A DNA stretch of 64,000 nt, from NCBI RefSeq assembly GCF_016920785.2, contig NW_024609836.1, positions 6,194,406-6,258,405 of the forward strand, in the 5' to 3' direction. The notes under the pieces are model-generated. The model was not told the origin of the DNA, made no database searches, and saw nothing but the letters and a program-made list of their open reading frames with translations. The translations under genes were made by a program, and so were the position numbers. Below are positions 21,374-33,033 of this stretch, in pieces; positions within the stretch are counted from its first letter, which is position 1; each line of letters starts with the position of its first letter. This DNA is from Ixodes scapularis (lineage: Eukaryota > Arthropoda > Arachnida > Ixodida > Ixodidae).

Positions 21374-24215
21374 GCTGTCTTACTCTCCACATTAGTAACT
21401 TTGTCTATGACCATTAGTGGCAAGATCCATATCAGACCCTTTGATATGAAATCTTAAGCCGCCCTGGGAGACAACAGAAAAGATTTGTGAAGGTAATGAA
21501 ATGCCAACTCTGTGTACATTTCTCCGCTGCAGTTCTGTTGTGAAAATGTCATACATGTACTCTGATATGTCTTTTGAGTCATTGTTCTGTAACAAAAGAA
21601 GCGTCTATGATGGTGACAACAAGCCATTCTGTTTTGCACCGCGCCCTCTACTCTGCTCAGGAGCACATGAAAGAGAGTGTTCCTGGTTAAGCTTGTAGAT
21701 ATATCTTGTAATTTGCTTCCTGCTAGTTTTTTTTTTCTTCTTTTTCTCTTCAGGGAGGGCATGTTGTTGGCATTGGGCACTAGAAAAAGAAATGGCCTCA
21801 CCATCAGCGAAGCACACAGTGAGGTTCCCTAGCTCAAGAGATAAAGTGAAATGAAGTGTATATTTCTCGTGGACCCTGACATCTCAAAAGCTGAAGCATT
21901 GGATTCACAAGTTGAGGGATACAGATTGAAATTCAAGCGCGGCCGGCGTCTTTTATGCTGTTAGAATTTTGGTGTTTCACATTTGCAATCAAGGACGCGC
22001 TACAGGAAGTGCTTGAGGCTGTCCCTATAACGTATTCTGTGTTCATAAAGAACATGAACGTACAAGAGCAGCTGTTACAAACATCTGTGCAGGTGTCCGC
22101 TTGTTCTATTACAGTTGATGGGAAGACTTCCAATATGAAGTTTGTCTATAGAGCTGAAAAATGTATCTTTTTGTGAACTTTTATAACAATCATTATTAAG
22201 TCATTCAGAAAGTGAGGGGATTTGAATCCAGCACGAACAGTGGTGGCTGCTAAGATTATTCCTTTTTGCACTGGTTTTACGACTGTGTCGTGTTTTTAAG
22301 CATCAAAGCCGTTTGTCACAAGATTATTTAAATTGTATCTTGTTCATTACTATGGACAAAGCTCTAAACGCAGCTATCCAGACGTCCAAACTATGGCATG
22401 CCACTACTGAAGCAGGCTCAAATGTGAAGAGGGCTTGGGAAGACATTGTGCATGCAAACAAGCTGCACGGCAGCAATTAAAAAAATGGTGGGTGCGACTC
22501 TTTGGGACGATTTATATGGACAACTTTTTCTGATGTCGTGGCAAACTGTCGGAATGATAATTTGAAAGCTAGGTGATTCAAGATGCATGCATGATCTGGC
22601 AGATGCACGCCTGCTAAGGTGCTGGAAAGTTTCTATTGCGACAACTCATTTCTCGACCAAACTGTGTGGTGTTATGACAAGTAGATTCTGGAAAAGAAAA
22701 TCCTTCCTAGCTATAACAGCCAATTTCTAGTAGCCAGCCATTAGAGTTACTAATTTGTTCCTTCAGCCATGAGAACCATTACTACAGATGTGTAGCCTGA
22801 AAAACTAATGTACCTGAAAGTTTCCATAGTTTCAGGTGCACTAATTGCATGCAGCTGGCACTGGTCAATCAGATGTGTCTGATACTTATGCACAATATGA
22901 TTGAGGTCCTTCGTTTTTAGGGGGGGTAAAATTTGGGCACTATATTCCAACCTGATAATTGGGGAAAAATCAGACTTTTCTAGAAACCTCTCCGGTTATT
23001 TCAGATTTTATCTTTAGAAAAGATATCTGAACATCTCTTCAGTACAGAGCAAAACAGTTCAGAACCTCCCATGTCTGAAATGCTTTACTTGCACTAATCA
23101 TAGGTAGTTCAACGAAGTGTGAATAATAGGCAGAAACCATGCTCGAGCTCACGTGATATTTTCAATCACTCAAAAATTCTCGTTAACATATATGTATGCT
23201 GTCATGCATTTGAGGCATGTCCATGTTCACATATCCTGTTTTTGGACCTTATAACTGGATGTCCTCTTGACGTAGCATGGCTTCCATTTCTAATATACAC
23301 CATCGTCGACGCAATGGTTTTAGATTCCGTAGCGCGCAATAGTATTGTGCCAACATACCATTAAGTCAGTTCCTTTTTTTTTCTTGATTTTGCTTTTAGC
23401 AGATATCATCTACAGTGGAGACACTTCTGGAACTGGTCCTAGAATGTCTCCTAATTTGCATACTTCTAGCTGGTTTTTAACTTTAAAGAAAGTAGGTTTT
23501 CGGGGAGAAGTCCGATTTAACGAGATTTTCATGAAACTCGTTTGGGGCACAAAAAACGGGAAAGGGTTTTAACGGAAAATGAAGAACCCTAGGTATGAGG
23601 CATGTTCACTTGTTTCACGAATGGAATTCACCTGCCCTACTTTCAGAGCTGAGCTGAACTGGATTTAGTTTTTGTAACAAAATCGATTCTTGAGACAGTT
23701 GACAAAAACCTTGGGGTTTTGTCATCCTTAATTGAAATTAATTTTATCTAGGTGTAGTTAAACCGGTCGACTATATGATGATTTCGAATAATCTAGCTTA
23801 AGCCCATTGGCAATTCATGAACTTTTACCATTTCAGCAAAGATGCATTGATTCTATGAAGCATATTTGGAATAAATATGTTGATTTAGGGAAGTTACTAA
23901 ACCTTGAAAGATTTTTCCTTGATTGCTAATACTTTACAAATGACTTGCTGATGAAGTGTGAGTGTGATAAATCTACCAGTTACACTTGTACATGCATGGG
24001 AAAAAGAAGCGCATTGGTGCTAGGTGCAATAATCTAAAAATGTGTTTGTATATACTTTTTGAATGTTTTATATATGTTCCTTAATAAATATATTTTGTGA
24101 TGGAAAGAAACAGCATGTGGAATCATTTGTTATGTATTTATTTAGTTGTTAGCAAGCTGCATTCAATGCGCTAAACTTTCCTTTTGCTCTGGATGAGTAT
24201 TGCACCATAATCATA
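21374..24215. other. Intergenic region, nothing recognised
   Basis: AT-rich sequence after the CACTA stop. The open frames are short and of no family I know. If the CACTA element has a right terminal repeat it should lie in or just past the start of this region; I did not find a convincing one. Confidence 0.5.
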
Positions 24216-24540
24216 TTTGGCAAAGTCCGGTGTCTGCAAACCGGTATTTTCCATTTTGTAATATTTCCGCTTTGCCTTTTCACGGAACATGCCAAAGTCC
24301 GGTGTCTGCAAACCGGAATTTTCCATTTTGTAATATTTCCGCTTTTCCTTTTCAATGGATGTGGCAAAGTCCGGTGTCTGCAAACCGGAAGTTTCCGCTC
24401 TAGACTTTTTACGCCTTGCCTTTTCACCGGACTTTGCCAAGTCCGGTGTCTGCAAACCGGAATTTTCTACTACGAACTATTTCCGCTTTGCTTTTTCACC
24501 GGATTTCCTATTTCCGCTTTGTTTTCAAACCGGCTTTTTT
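24216..24540. repeat. 72-bp tandem repeat, about 4.5 units
   Basis: The core CCGGTGTCTGCAAACCGG recurs at 24227, 24299, 24371 and 24443, an exact 72-bp period, followed by a decayed partial unit ending in AAACCGG. Each core is itself an inverted repeat (CCGGT...ACCGG). Between cores are the T-rich ATTTTCCATTTTGTAATATT and TTTCCGCTTT. Because 72 is a multiple of three, open frames with 24-residue repeats exist on both strands; I regard them as by-products. The array ends 15 bp before the Harbinger ATG, so it may be subterminal repeats of that element. Confidence 0.92.
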
Positions 24541-24554
24541 GCTAGGGGTACGCA

Positions 24555-26080
24555 ATGTCGACTGTGACGCGACGCCGACATCGAAGAGAGCGCGTGTTCG
24601 CCCAGTACGCTGTTGTGATGAGGGGACGGCAGCGTGTGTTCCGTGACCGCTTGAACCCTTTGGAGGGGTTCGACGAGGACGAACTGCAGGAGCGCTTTCG
24701 ATTCGGTAGCGCGGGCATTGTGTTCCTCGCCGACCCACTGCGCCCGGACTTGGAGCGGCCGACGCCTCGCATCCGCGTCCTCTCTGCAGAGCAGCAGGTC
24801 ATTGTCGCCCTGTAGTTCTACGCCACGGAGAACTTCCTCATCACCGCAGGGGACTAGATCCCCGTGCATGTCTCCACTGCTTCGCGGACTGTGAGGCGGG
24901 AGACTCTGGCCTTGTCACGTCGTGCCCGACACTTTATCGGGTAAGTGGTTTGGAGCATCTCCTGGCGCGTCCCCATACTAGGCGCATGTGCATGCCAGTT
25001 TTCCAAGAAGAAAGCCTGGGTCTAGATTGCTCGATGAACAATCACAGTTATTGCAGAAACCGTTTGTATAGAAATTTTGGTGCGTGAATACCTGAGTTCG
25101 TTGAAAGTGGTCTTCTCAGCACACATATTCTGCAATTTATTTACGGCGCACCACCTGTGCAATGACCCTTCAGTTTTTGTTTCTTAAGCTGTAAACTTGC
25201 TAGCATGAATATCTGCCAGCGTATCGATCCCCCCGTATACTGGTACCTCCCTAAAGGAACATTAATAGTGTTGCTTCAGCACTCGATATTTGTTTGTTGG
25301 TTATGAGCGTGACATGCAGACCAGTGAACTGAGCAGTAAAATTACACGAACCAACTGGAGTGTACAGAATGACTCCCTTAGTACCTATTGTTGGTGCAGG
25401 TGCAAATGCAACGAAACTACAAATTAAGTAGGAGTGCACATATTTATGAACAGCCTGGTTTCTACACTCCCCACTATGCACTTGGTGCTACTGAGCTAGT
25501 CTTGCGGCTACTGAGTACTGTCATTGTGCAGACAAGGTTTTTATTGCCCGCTATTGATGAAGATGAATGATAGGTGTGTTATTTCTAAGCATGTGATCAC
25601 AACGACAATACCATCGCTTTTAATGTCATAGTGCTTCAGACTGATTCAAATTTATCTACAATGCAGGTGGCCAGGTGAAGCTGAGGGTCATGCCTTGCAA
25701 CAGGCCTTCTTTGAGGTCGGTGGGCTTCCTTCGGTCGTGGGTGCTGTTGATGCCTGGAAGCACCCACGACTCAAGGATATTCACAGAGGGCTCGGTGTCA
25801 GGCAAGCTTGCTGATGGCGTTTACGATGGTCTACTGCTTGGAGATAGCGGCTGCACCTGGCAAGCTATGGCTGATGACGCCCTTCTTCTCTCCATCATCA
25901 GCAGCGGAGGTCGCCTACAATGCGTCACACAGCACAACGAGGAGCATCATGGAACAGTAAAGCCAGGCTATGCGACCTTGTTCGACGCTTCAGGGTTTCG
26001 GCACCTTGAGGCACCTAAACTTTTTCATATGGTTGTGCCTGCACTTTACATTTGTTACCATTTTTATGTTCTTGCATAGA
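24555..26080 (+). pseudogene. PIF/Harbinger (HARBI1-like) transposase, degenerate
   Basis: From the ATG at 24555: FRDRLNPLEGFDEDELQERFRF, then DPLRPDLERPTPR...LSAEQQVIVAL, the typical N-terminus of Harbinger transposases. In-frame stops occur at 24813 and 24855. A splice donor (GTAAGTGG, 24941) and an acceptor (TGCAG, 25666) bound a 726-bp intron. Exon 2 begins WPGEAEGHALQQAFFEVGGLPSVVGAVDA, holding the first catalytic Asp, then jumps with a frame change near 25752 to PGSTHDSRIFTEGS and LLLGDSGCTW, holding the second Asp. About 50 residues expected between these blocks are missing, and the last catalytic Glu region is absent. The copy is dead. Confidence 0.85.
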
Positions 26081-27700
26081 AGGCTACGGCTGCTCAGAAG
26101 TAAGGAAAGGAAGGCGTATCTCTACTCCACCTTATTTATACTACTGGCTATAACCTACTGCCATAGACTGTATTGTTTGTTCTAAGGTTCAACCATTTGT
26201 CAGCTAACTCTATATGTAACATTAATTATTCTATTTCATTCACTCTTTTCTGTTTGTACTCCAGAATAGAAGTTCTCTGAAACATATCCTTCCTGTTGGT
26301 GCTGAATGATTGGGTTTATTAACCTACAAGTTTTTACTAGAAGTTCATACTTTTAAAAAAGATAGCAGTTGTTAGAAATGCCTAAATGTAAAGCAATTCT
26401 TGCAATGTGAAAAACAAATTACACATTGGCTTATGCAGGTCTTGTTTTTGGACAGTTTGAGTAGACATATTCAAACATATCCTCTTAAATACTTATCTCA
26501 AACTGCATTTTCCTTGCAGGTTTTTGCGAAGAACGTTTTCATTATATCAGTGATACTAATCACCCTGCTACCTTCTGCTATATTTAACCAAAATGTGAGG
26601 AATTTGCTCCAACATACTGCCAAAACTTAATGTCACTTTAATAGTACTGAAAATATAATAGCTCGGGCCTCGCTGCCCGGCCGGACCGTTATGATACGCT
26701 TACGCAAGTGTTCCGATTTTCGAAACTTTTGATTATCGTCTCAAATACCATACTATTCGATCACATTTTGTATGAATGACAGACAGTATCTGGAAGTTTC
26801 GTAATAATTTTCATTTTAGTCTTCTGTTTATTCTGGAGGGTTAGCTAGTGTCGTTGAGTGCGCTTTTCACCGCGCTCTGGTCTACTGCAGAGAAGCAAAC
26901 ACCACGGAGTAGGCATCGCGATTTTGCATGTCCTGCTTCGCCGCAGCGCACCTCCGTGTTAAGCGTAAAGTACTCCTCCAAAGCGAGACGCAACACAATT
27001 CCTGAATACAACTTCAGCTCGTAAATATGATAGATTGTCAGATCCTAGCGGTACCTTTTTCGATTTCAAGATTTAGTAAGGATACTTCGGTATTGCAAAA
27101 ACATTTATATGTGCTCTTTTGTACGTTTATTTATTTATGCCAACTCATTTGTTTAGCTATCAATTTTTTATAGGTGTGAGTATATTAGAACTAAATTGAC
27201 AGGAGCAGTGGATGGAATCTCGGAAAGAACCTGAATGAGTTCGGCGGGATTGTTTTTAAGTTTCGTTCACGTGCCGTTTTTGCTATGAAGTTCTACTGAT
27301 AGAATGTAATTTATGTTGATAATCAAATGACAAGTGCTTTGCTTTTTATCTGAATTATAAATTTCAGTTTTATTACAACCTCTAGAACCTGAAGGCAGCA
27401 TTAGTTTATGTGATCAATGTTATTGTACTATTTCAGTGGCATTCAGTACCTTAAATAACAATTCAAAGCAGTTTGTGTTGTCCTTTATCACTCACCTTCT
27501 TGTCACCTTGTCATGGTCCTTCTCTATGCAACTAAACACTATAGTTTTGTGTTTGAGGGACTCCTGCTGTGCAGTTGATGCTAACAATGGTTTGAATGTA
27601 TGTGAGAAGGCAATGAAGGCATTGACTTTTAGTTGGACAGGCCGAAAAATTAACCTTGACATAATGCTTGCATTGGTATGAATAAAAATTAATGTGTGCT
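26081..27700. other. Intergenic region, nothing recognised
   Basis: AT-rich, with no coding region, hairpin or repeat that I can support. Confidence 0.5.
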
Positions 27701-28612
27701 CAGCGATGGGCGAAATACATGCAAATATGTATCGAAATACAAATACAAAATACTTCGTCAAAAATGTATTTAATTACAAATTTAATTACATTTCCAAAAA
27801 AGCATTTAAGTACAGGATACAAGTACAACCAAATGTATTTGGTCTCCTCCAAATACTTTTCCAAATACATTCCTCAAAATTTGCGTCAGCGACTTCAGGG
27901 CACCTGCAACGGGTTTCTGGGTCTCTCATTTTAATTTTGCATCGCACACTCGGGAGTTAGTGTGCGAGGCTCTAGTAACCTAATATAAATATAATCACAA
28001 AAAAATGTAATCAGCTTGGACGTAATAGGTGAAAAAAGTACAGAGCTCCAAGCAGCTTTTTTTGTCGATTACATTTTGGTATAGACCAACAAAGAACCGA
28101 GACGAACAAGACGCGCAGAACTAGCTAGAGAATTTTTCATCGTTTCAACTCGCACCAGTTATGAAAATCTGGACGACCCGCGCGTCTAGAATATTCCAGC
28201 CGAAAATATGGAGGGAAATCAGGCTGGAGGGCATCACAAGTTGTCACAGGCACTTACTTAGCCAGTCTGCCTGTGAGCGTCGATTTCGTCACTACTGTTG
28301 CCCTGGACTAGCACCGTAATCACAAAGTTACTAAACGCTCGTGCTTGATTGAGAGAGACTGCATTCGGGGCAGAACGTAGTTTTCTTCCTGCTCTGGACC
28401 GTGCCTTTAAAATAAAGCCGGAGGAGAAAAAGAAAAAAGTCCCATGGCGGAACAAAGGATGGAAACTATATCTTAGAACCACATGCATAAAAACAAGAAT
28501 TGCCGTGACAATAAATTTTGAGTGATGTATTTTCGCCCAGAAAATTGTGTTTAATTACAATTGTATTTGAAATACCCACGTTTTAGTATTTAAATACACA
28601 TGTCAAATACAT
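27701..28612. mobile_element. hAT-like fragment rich in AAATAC/GTATTT motifs
   Basis: Begins CAGCGATGGGCGAAATAC, followed by dense AAATAC and ATTTAATTAC motifs (27716-27870). Similar motifs return near the right end (28545-28612). The start resembles another fragment at 53117 (CAGTGATGGGCGAAG). A clean right terminal repeat and an 8-bp duplication are missing, so the right end is probably lost. Confidence 0.5.
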
Positions 28613-28815
28613 TCCCTATTGGAAAAACGTACAAGAAACAAACCTGCTTCTTGTACAGTTCGGGTATGACACCACCATAATTTCTTGTTATTATGTTGTT
28701 CTTGTCCGTGTCCTTTTGCTGTTTTAATCTTTAATCGTGTAATCCTGATATGTTGGTATATGGGGAGTAGTTGTTATAAATAACACGAAAGGTTCGGTTT
28801 TGGACGGATTCTAGA

Positions 28816-29830
28816 TTATTTGCAAGATAGGACTGCCATGGGGGACCATGTAGATGAGGCGTATTCTGACATCGATCTTATAAGAGTAGTATACGCCAGT
28901 CGTTTTACGAAGGGTTTAGCAAGTTTGAGGTTGCGGCGCAAATATCCGGGAGAACGTTTACTGTCAGAAATAACAGAAGTTATGTGAGTAGTCCATGATA
29001 AGTCAGAGGTAAGATGAACACTTAGGTATTTATATGATGGGCATGCTATTACTTGAGTGTTAGTGAGGTAGTCCAAAATTGGTGCTGCACGCGAACTGCG
29101 GGAAAGTGATAGGGATCTACATTTATTGAAGTTTAACGTCCTCTGCCATTTTTCACACCAATGAATTACAGACACAAGGTCTTTCTGGGGAGCGCGATGA
29201 TCATGGTATAAAAGAATGAATCAGTAAATGACACAATCGTCGGCGAACAGGCACACAGAAGAACCTATATTAAGGTGGAGATAATTACTATAGATTGGGA
29301 ACAGAAGGAGGCCAAGTACGGTTCCCTGGGGGACACGTGACGTTACGGTAGAGGTGGGAAGTCTTACGTTGTTAACGGAGGAATATTGCTTTCGGCTAAT
29401 TAGAAATTCAGAAATCCACTTAACAGCAGAAATCCACTTAACAGCGTTAAGCTTTGTTAAAAAAACTTTGGTGTGGTACTTCATCGAATGCTTTGGAGAA
29501 GTCAATGAAAATGGCGTCGGTCTGAATATTCGAACCGAAGCTTGAATAAATATCACTAAGGAAGGCGGTATAGCTGGGTTTCCCAAGTGTAAGATTTAGG
29601 AAATCCGTGCTGATGTTCAAAAATAAGGTTATGAGAGTCAAGAAAGTTTATTATATTTGAGTAAAGTATATGCTCCATGAGTTTAAATGGAACACTGGTG
29701 AGAGAGATGGGACGGTAATTACTTATTAGTTGGCGATCACCAGTTTTGTGAACAGGTATTATATATAGCTTTTTTCCAGACTTAACATTGATATTTAGAT
29801 TTTTCTCACGTAAAAAGGTTTATGTTTTTT
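28816..29830 (-). pseudogene. CR1/jockey-like LINE reverse transcriptase fragment (LINE A)
   Basis: Read on the minus strand in broken frames: IFIDFSKAFDEVPH (29447-29641), then TSTVTSRVPQGTVLGLLLF and LFADDCVIY with the FADD active site (29221-29586), then WCEKWQRTLNFNKC and the C-terminal RT part (28816-29175) ending EYASSTWSP. The N-terminal RT, endonuclease and ORF1 are absent, so it is cut at the 5' end near 29830. A 15-bp duplication at about 29408-29445 repeats AVKWIS. It is a dead copy. Confidence 0.85.
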
Positions 29831-30485
29831 TTCTTTCTTAACTTAAATACAACATGTAGTGCCTATTGACAGAGTTATTACTAAATGAGGTGAAATTCTG
29901 CAGGATAATTTTATCGGTGTCGCTTTTGTGTGTTTACTTGCATTTTAGTGTCTGGTTCCAGAAAGTGGCGTGACAACGAGGTTGGGTAGTAGCCGTCGTA
30001 GTCACGAATCACGCTACCAGAGTTTTGATTTTGAGGCTTCTTGAGCGCACGCCTGCAAGTGTGTTTACATTGTTAAAATAAAGGCAATCACTGCGTTCTT
30101 ACTTTCCCTGGGAGTCGCCGTTTCGTGCGCGAAAACGAATGCAACGGTTTCTGAGCCTTTACCAAAAGAGATAACGAAATTGTAAACATGCATGTTTTTC
30201 AATTTGAGTCACTTGACGTTACCTTTGCATGAAAGTGTGCATTCCATATTCGCAACGTGGCGTTTTCAACCTTTAAAATTCCGGTTTCTGGTGTTAGGGC
30301 AAACACAGACGTTTAGGAAGATGAGGAGAGCTAGGAATGTCAGATGGTGCAGCGTCGAGCATGATAGATAATCCCGTGTTTAGTTTTATGGAGATACATA
30401 AAAATCGCGAAATAACGCGAACTATAAAGCAATATTATTCTATTTGGCACGAACTAACTGTGAGCCGAAAATAGCATTGTTAAGG

Positions 30486-30490
<5 letters not shown>
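29831..30490. other. Spacer between two LINEs, nothing recognised
   Basis: No coding or repeat structure that I can name. The next LINE tail starts at its right edge. Confidence 0.45.

Positions 30491-30538
<48 letters not shown>
30491..30538. repeat. (AAT)n microsatellite, 3' tail of LINE B
   Basis: About 16 AAT repeats at the 3' end of the minus-strand LINE. Matching tails end two other LINE copies, at about 39216 and 40073. Confidence 0.9.
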
Positions 30539-30781
30539 TTTTAATGCAGGTGCTTCAAATACAGCTATATACACATATCGGAACCGTCAAAGCCCTAAAG
30601 ACTTGTAGGACTAGTTCCTTACAAATAACTTTAGGCACACTCAAAGCAAGTTAGTATAAACCTTTCAGAGATCTAGAACGTGTGACAGAGAGAAATATAT
30701 ACAAACAGGGAGTAGTGCACAGCGCACAGAAATCACATCAAGTAGAAAACAAAATGAAAACAAAAAAAATTAATCCGCACT

Positions 30782-32326
30782 TTAAAAAATGACGTCTAGA
30801 CAAAGAGTCTTCAATCTACGTTTCAAAGCTCCTCGAGAACTTACGTCGAGTAGCACAGAAGGTAGGTTGTTAAAAATATGGGATACATAATAGAGGCGAA
30901 GGCATTTTCCAAAATGTGTTTTGATGCGCGGCGTTTGATATGGTCTCACGTCTCGAAATGCACGACAGACAGTGTTGGGGGTCTTAAAGGTGTTATCCCA
31001 GTAGTGCCTCAGCACTACTGTTTCTAAAAATAGTGATTTAAAAGTTGGTAGTGAGAGGTCATTAAAGAGGTTTTCAGATCTTTGGAGACTAGAACCGTAA
31101 GCTACACTACGCAGGATGCCATTCAGTAAGAGTTCACTTTAGATTCTAATAAGGCAGTACACTGTCCGAATAAAGTTATTCCGTACCGGAGAATACTATA
31201 AACAAGGGCGTGCATCAGAAGTATTTTTGTTGTGATGGGAAGAAGTATGCGAAGATTATATAAGGTGCACGAAGCGGCTCGTATTTTTTTTTCAATATAG
31301 AAGAAGTGAGAGTTCCATGATAGGTCGCAATCAAAATAAAGTCCCAGATATTTCGTACAGTTCACATAAACAATTAGCGCACATTCGCAAGAAACACAGT
31401 CTGACGTGTGAAGAAAAATTGGTTTGTCTAAAAGAACCTGTTTTAGTGGACTACGAAAGCACACTAGTTGTGTTTTTTTCGCGTTTACTCTCGTGACATT
31501 TGCTGAAAACCAGTTCATGAGCCGTAATACATCTGATTGGAGTAGCTCAACAGCCTCATGGTATCGTACATGACTCGACAACAGGACAGTATCGTCTGCG
31601 TATTGAAATACTGTGCAGAAGTTGACCGCCTTAGGAAGATCATTGACATAGACGTTAAAAAGAAGAGGCGATAGTATCGAGCCCTGTGGAACACCTGCCT
31701 TTAGGGACATTTTCAAACTCCGAGCTCCGCATATCGAAACGAGTTGTGTACGACTTGCTTTCTAGCAGTCTGTAAAAAGGGCCTCTGAAGCCGAGGCTGA
31801 ACAGCTTATTTAAAAGTACCTTATGTGAGACTGAGTCGAAAGCTTTAGAAATATCTAGAAAGAGTGCGCACGTGAAAAGATTATGCTCAAATGCATTATG
31901 AAGAACATCAGAAAAGTCTTCAAGTAAGGGTTGGGTGCCTTTACCCATAACGAAACCGTACTGTTGGGGAGACATAAGGTTAAATTCCTCTAAGAACGCT
32001 GACATTGTCTAGAAAATGTGTTTTTCTAAAAGTTTAGCCAGTGAAGGCAAGATAGATATAGGACGGTAGCTTTCGATGCTACTATGATCCCCCTTTTTGT
32101 ATAAAGGCCTGACAATGGCTGTTTTGAGATCTTCTGGAATATTACCTGACGTTATGAAGCGGTTTAACATATTTAGTATCACATGCCTCAATGGTGCATA
32201 ATTTCTCTGCAAATCAGCCATCCGGACGTTATCAATTCCAGGAGACAAACCCGGCTTGAAACTAAGCAACATACTATGTAGACCTTGCTCTGTAATTTCA
32301 GGAAGGCAGGCAGACGCTACATTCAC
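30782..32326 (-). pseudogene. LINE B ORF2, reverse transcriptase part
   Basis: Read downward: FRPISILPSLAKLLEKHIF (32326-32009), YGFVMGKGTQPLLED and FLDISKAFDSVSHK (32005-31655), GVPQGSILSPLLFNVYVNDL and QYADDTVLL with the YADD site (31716-31123), and a C-terminal GKCLRLYYVSHIFNNLPS block (31015-30782). These are the RT motifs in order, but the frame changes at about 32007, about 31710 and about 31120. It is the continuation of the endonuclease at 35912-37203. It would copy its own RNA at the nick; this copy cannot. Confidence 0.88.
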
Positions 32327-32351
32327 CGGAGCTGCTTTTGAGAGACAAACT

Positions 32352-33033
32352 TGTGGGATGTTGCTACCAACACAGGTACCGATAGAGTAACCAAAGGATT
32401 ATCTCAACAGCGGCGATATCTCAAAGGAGACGTCAAACCTAGTAGCGCGGTCCCCACATCTCCGCGGCAATACAGACGAACGTTTAGGGCTAGATTACCG
32501 CGGGTCGGTTCGATTAATTACCTCCGTCAGTGCCAATGATCGTCTACCTTGTCTCACTCTCTCGAATATAGCGGAAGAGAAGACACACGTACCAGAGTAA
32601 GGACAAAGTCCAAGAGCATTTATTGGAACACTTAAAATGAACTACTATGTCCCCATCCAAAATGCCCCCCGCGCCGGCAAGGTAAGAAAAGGTCCTTACC
32701 TGGCCAGACGCGGGGCTCCGGAGAGCCAAGACCGGGAAAGCGTCGGAGAAGTCGCCGACACACGTCCTATCTCTTTCGCGGTCACCCGGACGAGTCCCTT
32801 TCCCGAAAGCGGGAAAACAAGAGGCGAAACCTCCTCGCCTGTCGGCAGTGATTCGCATCCGAGCGGGGGAACGGAAAGGGGTCCCCCCGGGAGAGAGTGA
32901 GAGGAGAGCCCCCCAAGCCAGGCGGCCCTCCGTCTCACGAACAGGTCGGAGCTCACGGCGAAGAAGGCCGAGCGTTCCGACCCGTGGCCGTTATCGCAGC
33001 CATCGGGGAAGGGAGACCAGAGGAATCCCCACA
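32352..33033 (-). repeat. 3' LTR of the non-autonomous element
   Basis: 682 bp. On the minus strand it starts TGTGGGGATTCC and ends CATCCCACA. A minus-strand AATAAA lies at 32619-32624. Confidence 0.9.

Noticed and set aside
24149..24455. Open frames on both strands with 24-residue repeats over the 72-bp array
   Set aside because: A repeat period divisible by three keeps any stop-free frame open, so the frames follow from the period and are not evidence of a protein.
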